Both the position numbers and the translations under genes were made by a program. The notes below the pieces were generated by a model, which was given only the letters and a program-made list of their open reading frames with translations, was not told where the DNA came from and did no database searches. Of a stretch of 64,000 nt of DNA, positions 10,669 to 20,543 are shown piece by piece. Numbering within the stretch: position 1 is the first letter of the stretch; each line of letters opens with the position of its first letter. The stretch comes from Rostrohypoxylon terebratum (lineage: Eukaryota > Ascomycota > Sordariomycetes > Xylariales > Hypoxylaceae), in the NCBI GenBank assembly GCA_022497145.1, contig MU385921.1:114456-178455 (forward strand), given 5' to 3'.

Positions 10669-12822
10669 CTATGCAGCACTCGTTTGCTTCCCCTTCTCGC
10701 GACGTTTCTCATCGAGCTGATCGGCCTCCATGTTCTGCATCAACATACGAAGCTCGGCCTTGTAGCGACCCATCAATCTCTCGTGACATCCGTAGCACAC
10801 GCGCAAATTACACCACGAACACGTCTTGCGCGAGCTGGTATCTTGGACGCCACATGTTTGACACGCCAACGGGTAGTTGGAGTTCTTAACAGGAACCCAT
10901 TTAGAATGGCGCACGTAACAGTTGTGATGTTGAGAGGTGATAGGAGGAGCTTGAAAGACCACATCCGCAGGCATGGCTTGGCTGATATTTCGGGGGAAGC
11001 GAGATAAGGCCTCGTTGACTTTCTCTGCATGTTCTAGCGTAACGTTCTCCATGGATTCGCCGATATCACTGAGGTTAGTGGCGTGCATGTCTGCGGATAC
11101 TTTGCGGTAAGGCTTGCGATCAGCCGTCGCCAAATTCGGTGAGATGCTAGGTTCGTTCAGCGCCGTCACGGCGTTGAAAAGTTCAGGCTTCTTCATCGGC
11201 TCGACAGAGTTGGCCGGCATTGTGGTAATCATCTCGATGGTTGGGATCGGTTGTGGTTGCGTTCGTTCCCTAGGTCTCACGGCCTCTTGAACATCGTGAG
11301 TAGTCTGGGGTGAACGCAGCGATGAGTTGCTTCGCGCAGAACGAGGGTGGCGTGGGAGTCCAAGGTTCTGTCCTCTGATGTCGGAGGAGCTTGCCTTTTT
11401 ATGGACCTCCGGCTTTTGAGTCTGGGTTTCGACAGGACTTCCGACAGGTCGGCGCGAAATAGACTTTTGGGCGGACTCTTTTGGGGGAGGTTCCGGCGAC
11501 GCCATAGCCGGCTTAGGCGCAGGTGCATGGCCAAACGTCTCGATTGGAGTTCTGGATACATGAATAGGCTGCTCCACCTTTGGCCGATCTTCAATAGTGG
11601 TGGCGGGGTTCATCTCGGGCTGCGCCTTTGACGCAGATTGAATCGACATATCCTGGGTTCTGTCGGAACTGTTTGTGAGCTTACTCGGCTCCTTGGCGTT
11701 CTCGCCTCGGCTGGTGAGCCCCTTCAGCTTAGAGGAAAACTTGCGCATCTTGTCTTCTTCTTGCGGTTCGGGCTTAACAGGTCGAATATTTCTGCCAGGA
11801 AGTGAGGCGCTTCTGGGTGGTAACGGAGAAGTAGTATTGCTGGTTTGCGTAAGTGGTGGTGGTGGAAGAAGATCAGTGCTGGCGCTATTAGCATTGGCAG
11901 CTGGAGGCTGTGATGTGGTAGTGGATGCGGTTGAACCATGTGAATCAGCTAATTTGAGCTCCGGAACAAGGAGACTTCGATCTGATTTCACTGACGCACG
12001 CCTGCGCCAAATCTCTTTCCTCGGTGGTGAATCACCTATAGTTTTTGGCGTCGCTAACGCGGGGCTTCCATCTTGAACGCCGGACCGAAGTGGTGCTGGA
12101 AAAGAGTCTACAGGTCGGACACTCGACGGCGTCCTCGGTCGAGTCAGATCCTTCAACGGCGGTGGCGGTGGCAGGTCTGCTGATATTATCTCATCCGTCA
12201 CTGACGGTAACTCATCCGCGTACGGATTGCTTGGAAGCACAGGCAAAGTCTTTGAAAGCGAGGGTTGGGTATCGTTCATTCCTTCCCTTTCGGGTGAATT
12301 TGACGGCTCGCTATCCTTTGTGAAAATGCTGCCTTGCGACGACCTCTGAACGGAGTCTGATGAGGTATGAGAATAGGCTGACAGTAAACTTGATATAGAA
12401 GAGACACGCTTCATCTTTTTAGACTTTGCGGCGCTAGCCCCAGCCACCGGGGCTGGATTTGCCGGGAGTCCCACCGGCTTCCTGGGAATAGTCCGAGTCT
12501 GCGTTTGCAGCATGGTGGCCGACATTGTATTGGTGGTGGTGTTAGTGGAAGTGAAAGTGTTAGTGGGAAGCAGTGGAGGCGGCAGCGAGGGCAGAGGCGA
12601 ATTCAGGTCAGACTTAATGCTTGGGCTGATCTGGCTGATGCTAGTATTTGTCCTTGCGCTGACACTATCCTTCCTGGGCGGGAACGGCGAGTAGGTCGAG
12701 GGTAGAGGGTCTTGAGAAGCCGTCGGTGGCTTGTCATCTTCCCACAATGGTGGAGGGGCAGGCAGCGCTTTTGAAAAACGCGAGCGACCCGTCCTAGGGG
12801 TTTGGAGGGTAGTACGGTCCAT
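10669..12822 (-). CDS. Large disordered protein with C-terminal six-cysteine zinc module (function unknown)
   Basis: A 717-residue intronless protein. Most of it (about residues 1-640) is low-complexity Pro/Ser/Thr-rich sequence with proline runs such as LPAPPPLWEDD and DLPPPPPLKDL, which could bind SH3 or WW domains. The only folded-looking part is near the C-terminus: CQTC at 654-657, CSWC at 668-671 and CYGC at 676-679, a six-Cys treble-clef or FYVE-like spacing. It is preceded by HSKWVPVKNSNYPLAC and followed by a charged helix. The start is placed at MDRTTLQTPRTGRS (12822). An upstream in-frame Met at 12906 would add 28 residues and cannot be excluded. The layout suggests a scaffold or signalling adaptor, but I do not recognise a named family. 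Confidence 0.72.
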   Translation of the reverse strand: MDRTTLQTPRTGRSRFSKALPAPPPLWEDDKPPTASQDPLPSTYSPFPPRKDSVSARTNTSISQISPSIKSDLNSPLPSLPPPLLPTNTFTSTNTTTNTMSATMLQTQTRTIPRKPVGLPANPAPVAGASAAKSKKMKRVSSISSLLSAYSHTSSDSVQRSSQGSIFTKDSEPSNSPEREGMNDTQPSLSKTLPVLPSNPYADELPSVTDEIISADLPPPPPLKDLTRPRTPSSVRPVDSFPAPLRSGVQDGSPALATPKTIGDSPPRKEIWRRRASVKSDRSLLVPELKLADSHGSTASTTTSQPPAANANSASTDLLPPPPLTQTSNTTSPLPPRSASLPGRNIRPVKPEPQEEDKMRKFSSKLKGLTSRGENAKEPSKLTNSSDRTQDMSIQSASKAQPEMNPATTIEDRPKVEQPIHVSRTPIETFGHAPAPKPAMASPEPPPKESAQKSISRRPVGSPVETQTQKPEVHKKASSSDIRGQNLGLPRHPRSARSNSSLRSPQTTHDVQEAVRPRERTQPQPIPTIEMITTMPANSVEPMKKPELFNAVTALNEPSISPNLATADRKPYRKVSADMHATNLSDIGESMENVTLEHAEKVNEALSRFPRNISQAMPADVVFQAPPITSQHHNCYVRHSKWVPVKNSNYPLACQTCGVQDTSSRKTCSWCNLRVCYGCHERLMGRYKAELRMLMQNMEADQLDEKRREKGKQTSAA

Positions 12823-15489
12823 GGTTACGTAGGTATTATCCAGGGCGAGAGGGTCTGATAGGAGAAAGGGGTGAGAAGGGCGAAACAACATGCGTTGTGA
12901 TACCAAAATGACGGAAAATACTTCGTACTATGCGTGGCCGTTCACACATTTCGTCCGATAAGGTCGAGGAAGAAAAGACGGGGGCCTGCGATCAGGGTTG
13001 CAGATGTAATAATAAGTGATATCCCGTCGAATCGGGGTGGGTTCACCAAGCATCTGTTAGCACCCTTGACCTGATCCTGCTCTACGGTTTTGGGCTACTA
13101 GCCTAGGGATGACATGACAGCCGTATCTGATGCAGGTACCGCGCTTGAAGGATCCACAGCGAAAGAATCTTGACGAGCTGAAGAGGGAAAGACTTGCTGG
13201 ATATGTGGGGTTCCAACGTTGCTTGTAGTAGTACTATCAAAATTTCCAACTAGACTTCTGTTGGATTGCGAAAAGAAAAGAGCAAGGGAAAATTCGAAAT
13301 CGGAAACCGGAGACTGCTTAGGTTAGTCGAGAGTGTCCAAGCAGGCTGGCAGCCTGGCAGCCTAGAGAAAGTCTGGAGGCCTGCTCGATCTGTTACGTAT
13401 GACTGTCACTGCAATATGCGAATCCTCTCGCCTCCCTTCATTGAACAGGGCCGAGCAGCGAATCTCCACGTCGCGTTACCCCCTCGTGGAGATAGACCCT
13501 TGACCGGCGTTTCAGCCACAGGATCATCTCGAGGAGAAGGTGATCTACTTTTAATTGATTGATCGATACATGGGTATGGGGTTTATTAGTGGATACCTTT
13601 CGCGTTTTTTTTTCTTCATCTTTTTTTCAGATGTAGTCTTCACTCAGCCAGATTATTGATGATCCTGTTTGATGATATGATTTATGAGATTGATTAGTTT
13701 CAACACCTGGATGAAAACATCTTAAAAGTCATACTATATATTATGTAGTAGAAGAATAGAGGACTATAAGGGGATATCAAGAATAAATGAAAGCCTCAAC
13801 GAGGAAAGTGGTAGAGAGTGGTAGTGAGAGATAAGATGGGAGAACCCTGTTATCTCACTCGGGTACCTGCAACTCGCGTGGAGATGTCGAAAATAGGTCT
13901 CATTTGCAAGTCTCACCACCTACTCGGACATACAGCATTGGAAAATTTGCCTCAGCCACGACATCTTACAAGAGCCGATCCAAAGCCGATACCTTGGTGC
14001 ATAACCTATGTACCTACATAACAACTTATAGGTAATAAGTGGAAGGCCCTTTGAAAGATGCTCGAAATAGGTCAGGGTTATGCCGCAAAAGACACCCGTC
14101 CAAGGCATCTACAAAATGTACCTGTCTACTAGTACATAGTACACTGTACCATGCATCGGCTCTTGTCGACAAAGGTGGCAGGGAATGTATGTTCCGTTGG
14201 GCTGACCATAGGACCGATGTGACTGATAGCTCTTTATACTTGGAAGCATGGTTGATCCCGTCTTTGGCTTGGGACGAGCCAGTGGGGACATGGATAGAAA
14301 TCAATATGTAGTATTCTCGCGCTGGCTTGCGCTGGCTTGGAAGACCCTATCAAAACTTCAGAAATCCACGTGTAAGCACCGTCGAAATTCGGAACCGCCG
14401 GAAATTCACCTGCGCAGCGTTGTAGGCAACCAGGTTATTCTACAAGAAGTTTACGAACTAAATCGGTCCATTGCTTCCGGGGCTTGTAAAAAGGTTGCAT
14501 ATCGATGAGCGAACGGTTAGATATGAGTGGCTATTCGACTCACATTTCACACACACATACACACATCTAAGACCACATGCATGCGTAGATGTACGGAAAG
14601 GTATTGGCTGGATCTACACAATATCAGGGCTTAGTACTTACATATGCGGTGTATGTACGTGTATCGCACAGACGTGATCGGGATGAATTTCTGACATTAG
14701 AGCTTCAGAGGTTGGTTAGAATCTTGGAAGTCGAAAGCGTAGTTCATGCGAGGATGCTATTTTAAAAAGCCACGTCGATCGACGGTCAATGATCTTCAAG
14801 AAGAAACAGGTAACAGGTGGCTTGTTATTTTTTTTTCAGCTAGCGGCGGCGGCCGAGCTTCTTGTCTTCGGGCCGTCGGACAAGAAAAAATACCTATTTT
14901 GTTGAAATTCAGCTGTCGACCTTCCCGTCGGCATCTGCTGGTCTGCTGAACCTAGGTCCTAGGGATTATGTGATTATCAGGCGCATTTGGCAAAAATAGG
15001 GCAAGCGATTCAGTGTTTCGGGGATTTGGGTAAGCTTTCCGGTCCCACCAATCCACCATAGTGTACATGGATAGTAATCCATTACTATTAGTGTATTAGA
15101 CCAAATGTGACAGCTTATTTCGTGATCGAGATGGCCCGAGTGCGCGGGACAGCTGCGAAGTCACAATGAATGATTTCATCCATGATAGCTAAGATAAACC
15201 TACCTACCTACAGAATTACGTATTAGTATATTTATCTATTTATTTGTTCATTTGCTTGCATCGCAACCACTTTGACAAGTACATATTCCTTACCTAATAG
15301 TAAATATCATAGTCACATATTATACTCAGACAGGATTATTCGCGGATGGAGCCGACGTCGAACCTGAGGTAAGCCCATGACCGACGAGAAACAGACCCCT
15401 GAATAGGTAGGCAGGTACTGTAGGTAGGGCCTAGGACCTACTATGTAGGTACAATATAATAATAGGTGGTTACAAGGTTTCTAGACCCC

Positions 15490-15517
15490 GTGTCCTGTGT
15501 CCTGTGTCCTGTGTCTT
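15490..15517. repeat. Heptamer tandem repeat, GTGTCCT x3 plus a variant
   Basis: Three exact 7-bp units and a final GTGTCTT, part of a run of unrelated tandem repeats between 15.4 and 15.95 kb. Confidence 0.8.
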
Positions 15518-15732
15518 AGGTGTTTAAAATGTTGTATTCACCCGAATAATGCAGCACGAATTCCATACTCCCGGGTTTCGGTCTGCTAAATTGACTCCAT
15601 AATTCATATATTTCATTTATATCAAAGCATTCATTCACGAACACACGTCGCGGTTGCGTGCGTCTAGACACCTATTTGGTTATCTTAAACCGTTGCTTGC
15701 CATGTGTGTCATGCTGTTGGCAGAAACGTCGC

Positions 15733-15762
15733 GTCTGCATCTGTCTGCATCTGTCTGCATCT
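15733..15762. repeat. 10-bp tandem repeat, GTCTGCATCT x3
   Basis: Three exact decamers in the same repeat-rich intergenic stretch. No coding frame crosses it. Confidence 0.85.
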
Positions 15763-15879
15763 ATACCGGCGCATATACCGGTGTGATATTCTCGTAATAG
15801 TAATAGTGCGCCACATACGACGGGTTAATTTGTCTTGAGACATGTACGTTCCTGAGTGAGGCGCGGGTGCGGACACATC

Positions 15880-15918
15880 GTTGGCGTTGGCGTGGACGTT
15901 GACGTTGACGTTGACGTT
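15880..15918. repeat. Hexamer tandem repeat (GTTGGC then GTTGAC units)
   Basis: Hexamer units that drift from GTTGGC to GTTGAC. Six-base periodicity is clear over about 39 bp; no gene overlaps. Confidence 0.75.
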
Positions 15919-16746
15919 AATATAATTGATCTTGTTAGGCAGTTAGGTTAGGGCCTAGGCGGCTTGAGCAGTACCTAACAAGCTGAGAGATCATAGATGG
16001 AATGAGGAAAGCAAAGAAATTTCATCTATGGATGCAATGCAATTAATGTTAATGGCGTAATAGTGTCGGCATTCCAAGATTGTTGTAACTTGAGCTTAAA
16101 AGTTTATAAGTTTATTACTATTACTAGCCCGTATGTATGTCGTCAAGTCAAATAGGGTTCTGACGGTTCTGACTAATCTGCTCTTGAGCAAATCAAAGTC
16201 AATCTCACAGCTACTCCCAAAGTCTATACATTTCAATATTTTCCAATGTTTTACATAGTACTTCTTTAGTCGCTACACGACATAATATAAATCATATATC
16301 ATCAAATCACAATGCGAGAAGAAAACAAAGGCCAATAAGGCTCAAAAGCAATGGATGTCGCCATTGCGTGGTTGTAGGGTATCATCGCCAATAGCGATCT
16401 TTGCCGGATTAGCAATCCTATCCCTCTGCGATTACCCGCAACGAACCAATCCACCGAATCACCGATAGCGCACCGGTCGAGGTCCTTGTACATTAGTAAT
16501 ACTGATAGTACTACCCAGTACTGATAGTATTTGATGTATGTCCATTCTACACAATCTCCGCCCATCGGATCCTGACGGTTTTCCATTGTTGTCTGTGTTG
16601 CCTGTGTTGCGTACCTCTCTTTCATTGATTTGACCTCCATGCATCTTGTCGTGTGATTCGAAGAGAATTGGCATTACCCTGCTGTCCTGTAACATCGCGG
16701 TCGATTGTGAATTGTTGCCTGGGCAATTGGCAATTAGCAATCAGCA

Positions 16747-18707
16747 ATGCCTTCCGAATCACCGATCCACGCCGACTCGGCCCCGTCTGAGATTGCTCCT
16801 CTGCTCAGTTCCAATGTCTCCGCCGTGGCAGGCACCACCGAGGTACGCTCCAATGGCACCTTCTCAACCAAGGGCAGCCCGGCCATCAGTGCCAGCGAAA
16901 CGGGAGACGTCGAGAGCGGACCGTCCAGTGACACCGGGGATGACACTCCGAAGCTCAAGGTCAACATGAAGGCATTTTTCCCCGCAATGGCTATCGGTGT
17001 GAGTATTTTTTTTTTCTACAACAACCTTTCTTCACGCCTTACCATACTAGTCTTCTTCCCTTAATTTACCTATGTATACATACCTACAGATAATATTAGA
17101 TAATATTGACCTCGGTGAAATGTACGGCACTCTAACCTTGAGTGATAGGTCTTCCTGGTCGCCATGGATCAAACGTTGACCATTGCCACTTATGGGACAA
17201 TGGGTAGTGACCTAAACGCGTTGAACTCGACAAGTTGGATATCTACTTCTTATTTCCTCACTCTAACGGCTTTCCAACCATTATACGGAAAGCTGTCCGA
17301 TATCTTCGGCCGTAAGGAGTCCCTGCTGTTTGCTTACTTCGTCTTCGGACTCGGTTGTCTGGGATGTGGTTTATCTCAAAATATTATTCAGCTCTGCATA
17401 GCCCGTGCCGTAGCTGGCATTGGCGGCGGCGGCATGAACTCCGTCGTCACTATCCTGCTGACTGACATTGTATCACTTCGTGACCGTGGGCTCTGGCAAG
17501 GTTATATCAATATCATTTTCGCAGCCGGTACGTCGTCAGGCGCACCAATAGGTGGCTTGGTAGCAGATAGCATTGGCTGGCGATGGGCTTTCATCTCACA
17601 GTTTCCGCTGTCTATGGTTGCTTGGCTCGCCGTCTATCTGGTGCTCCATCTGCCTAAGATTGACCACTCCCACTGGACTACCAAAGTGCTGCGTGTCGAC
17701 TTCTTGGGTGCCACTATCCTCGTCACGGCCGCATTTGCATTGCTATTTGGCCTTGACAATGGCAGTAATGAGGGATGGAACAAGAATATTACGATTATCC
17801 CCCTAGCTATCGCTCCAGTTCTTTTCGTACTCTTTATCTTGGTTGAAATCAAGGTAGCCTCGGAACCTTTTGCGCCAGGACATATTATCTTAGATCCGCC
17901 ACTGCTAGCAGCATACATGGCCAACTTTTTTGGCATGGCCGCGCAGATGGGCATGCTCTTCTTCATCGCACTATTCTTCCAAGCTGCCATGGGTCTATCG
18001 GCCACGGAGTCCGGGTTTATGTTCGTACCCAGTACGTTCTTCGGACTGGTAGGATCTCTGGGAGGCGGCCTTTTCATGCGGAGAACAGGGAAGTATTATT
18101 GGATCACAATGCTCGGGTACGCTCTTATGACGGTCAGCGCGGCACCGGGTGTGTCGTTTACCGGGGCAGTGGTTAAGTCAACCGCAGGCGTCATCGCAGG
18201 CTTGTGCATCAGTGCCTTTGGTGGGGGTGTCTGTACGTTTCTCCCTTCTATCCTATCTGTTTTCTTGTCGTTTCCCCTCTGAAAATTTTGAAGAAGGGGG
18301 CAACTTGGACAACGCTGACCATCAAGATAGCTATCACCAGCACCCTCATCGCCATCATTGCCAACGCGCCTCCCGATGACACTGCCGTGGCCATCGCGTG
18401 CTCCTACCTATTCCGATCGTTAGGCACGACGCTTGGAATTAGCATCTCAACGGCAGTCCTTCAGCAAGTACTGCGTACAGGCCTCGCCGCCTCCCTCGGC
18501 GATGACAACGACCGCGCTCGGCAGATTGAGGAGGGCGTCCGTCAGAGCCTAGACTATATAAAGAAACTAGAGCCGGAAATCGCGAATATAGTAAGAGCTT
18601 GCTATGCGGTCGCCGTTCAGTGGGCTTTCCTCCCAGTCGCGCTTTTCGCCTTCGGGGCGCTATTATCGAGCGCTTGGGTCAGAGAGAAGAAGCTTGAGGG
18701 GAGATAA
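16747..18707 (+). CDS. MFS transporter, 14-TM type, vacuolar basic amino-acid transporter (VBA/Fnx1)-like
   Basis: Proton-driven major facilitator protein of 570 residues from three exons: 16747-16998, 17149-18232, 18331-18707. The hydrophilic N-terminus (about 75 residues, Ser/acidic) faces the cytosol. TM1 runs into FLVAMDQTLTIATYGTMG, a typical first-helix signature of this branch. Motif A follows as GKLSDIFGRKESL, then ARAVAGIGGGGMNSVV (motif B/C region) and WRWAFISQFP. The last exon encodes IAIIANAPPDDTAVAIA and the helix CSYLFRSLGTTLGISIS. The final splice, T|CT across 18232/18331, gives a continuous helix; the unspliced reading ends within 50 nt. The fold is secure. The substrate is inferred from resemblance to vacuolar amino-acid transporters, with drug or siderophore export as the alternative. 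Confidence 0.9.
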
Positions 18708-19757
18708 AACCTTGAATGATAAATATAGTAGACTATGAAGGGAACCAGAAGTGATGAGTAGGGGAGAAAGAAGGAAGAGGGTGGAGCGGGGCAGGAAATG
18801 GAGAAGTTGTGTGGGTGCTGTCTGCTGTCTGCTAAAGATTACGTTACGGATATTTCTACCGCGCCTAATTATAATTCTAGATGGCCTACGGGTGGGTAAG
18901 AAGGGCAAAAGAGTATTCCCACACCTGCATTTACATGATTAGATTTAAAATATTTTGAAATATAATGAAGAATTTTGCTGTGGCTAAAAAGGAATTGTAT
19001 TGGATGTTAACTGTGGAAGTATTCCTCCCATGTGAAATCGAGATCTCCTCTCATCTGGAAACTCACACTTTAAAAGATCGCAATGACCTCCAACCCCTAT
19101 TCTCATATGTAGAAATTTTATCTCAACCGACGCCTATGTTGAAACTTACTACATAGTAGGTACCTAGTTTTTAGTCAGCCACTGTTCCCTTTCCCCTCTC
19201 CCGTCTAAGTACGTACGTAGTATTCCATAGTCATATCACGCCACCGGATCTCAAGATGGATATGGAGATTCAACAAGGCATCCACCTGCGTAGCATCAAC
19301 GCGACGTAGAATGGCACAACATAAGCCACAAATCTTGCAACCTTCCCACGAAGTCACGGTAGAATATAATAAATATTCCGAAGTTCCTCTTCTCAATTCT
19401 CAAAAAATGAGGGTCTAAGCATGGAATTTCGTCTAAAGGTAAAAATTTGGGTTTTGCGTGCGAACAATAATCCTGCCTGATAAGGCACCGCCTTGATCAC
19501 ACCTCACGGAATGGGCGTGGCAATGCATTAATTAAATGCGCACGTTTCATCATACCCGTAAATACCACCCATCATCGCTCTAATCTAGATTGATAACGTC
19601 ACCAGTCGAACACATAACATTCATAAGCCGCTTTGTGGACGCCAATACCTCTTTCCGCCTTTGCCCCTCCCTTCTGTCGCCGACCTGCCGGTTCCCTTAG
19701 CGAAAACGCCACTCCCGGCAGCACGTTCGCTTCGCTGCAGCCCTGAGATATCAGCTT
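18708..19757. other. Intergenic, convergent 3' region
   Basis: About 1 kb between the MFS gene and the 3' end of the phosphogluconolactonase gene. Short frames exist on both strands but none shows conserved features. AT-rich with one purine-rich stretch at 18750-18800. Confidence 0.5.
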
Positions 19758-20543
19758 CTAAAGGAACCCGCGCCGGGGAAAGCTGACACCCTCTACGGCG
19801 GCGCTGTCGGTGAACCAGCTGCATCGGTCGCCGGTCGCTTCGTTGACGATGGCACAAGGGAGGCCGTTTCCTTGTTCGAATATCTCCTTCATGATCTCCT
19901 TCTTTGCAGCGCCCGTGACGACGAAGGCAACTTTAACAGCGTGTGTAATTACGGGTAGAGTTAGGGTGATACGGCGGGGTGGCGGCTTAGGTGAGTCTTC
20001 GATGGGAGCTACCCAGGCGTCCGTCTCACGTAAGAGCGGGTGACCTGGGAAGAGGCTGCAGGTGTGGCCATCTGGACCAGAGCCGAGAAGTAACAGATCG
20101 AAGATGGGAAGCTTGACAGAATCACCCTTGGCAAACGAGCTCACGAGGGTTTTCTCGTATCGATCCGCCAACTCTTGTGTGTCGTCCAAGTACTGGGTGT
20201 CGATGGGATGTATGGTTGGTGTTCCTAGCTCAGGGGGGATCTTGTCCAAGAGGCCTTTCTTGAGCAGTCCGAAATTGCTCTCCTCGTGGTCGAAAGGTAC
20301 GGCTCGCTCGTCGGCGAAGAATATTTCCCACTTGTCGAATTTTATAACGTCCTCTTCAGATTTCGGGATAGCTAAGAGGGCTTTGGCAAGCGTGTCAGGC
20401 AGCGAACCGCCGGAAACAGCAACTTTGAAGACGCCGTGGCGCGTAATTCCAGCATTCTGTACTGTGATGATATATGATCGCAGAGCCGATGCAAGAGTGT
20501 TTACGTCGCCAAAGGCGAACAGATTGGGCTGTTTTCCCGGCAT
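19758..20543 (-). CDS. SOL3: 6-phosphogluconolactonase
   Basis: Hydrolyses 6-phosphogluconolactone to 6-phosphogluconate in the oxidative pentose phosphate pathway (cytosol). The 261-residue single-exon protein is complete and has the usual family length. Diagnostic motifs are VAVSGGSLPDTLAKAL at residues 41-56 (sugar-phosphate binding), FFADERAVPFDHEESNF near 80-100, and LLLGSGPDGHTCSLFPGHP near 150-168, with the family's catalytic His in the GxDGHT segment. A further conserved patch is RITLTLPVITHA. The gene starts at MPGKQPNLFAFGD and ends in PRRGFL. The yeast family has several paralogues (SOL1-4); the symbol is given by activity. Confidence 0.95.
   Translation of the reverse strand: MPGKQPNLFAFGDVNTLASALRSYIITVQNAGITRHGVFKVAVSGGSLPDTLAKALLAIPKSEEDVIKFDKWEIFFADERAVPFDHEESNFGLLKKGLLDKIPPELGTPTIHPIDTQYLDDTQELADRYEKTLVSSFAKGDSVKLPIFDLLLLGSGPDGHTCSLFPGHPLLRETDAWVAPIEDSPKPPPRRITLTLPVITHAVKVAFVVTGAAKKEIMKEIFEQGNGLPCAIVNEATGDRCSWFTDSAAVEGVSFPRRGFL

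Larger units (their letters stand above)
12823..16746. other. 3.9-kb gene desert with several tandem repeats
   Basis: No frame here looks coding: short ORFs around 13.3, 14.0-14.5 and 16.3-16.6 kb overlap on both strands and lack family features. The stretch from 15.2 to 16.1 kb is rich in tandem units and TAGGTA/CCTAGG motifs (15420-15460). It includes the promoter of the 10669-12822 gene and that of the MFS gene. Non-coding transcripts cannot be judged from sequence. Confidence 0.5.

Noticed and set aside
13266..14949. Several 60-100 codon ORFs on both strands at 13.3-14.9 kb
   Set aside because: They overlap each other on opposite strands, have no family motifs, and the codons look random.
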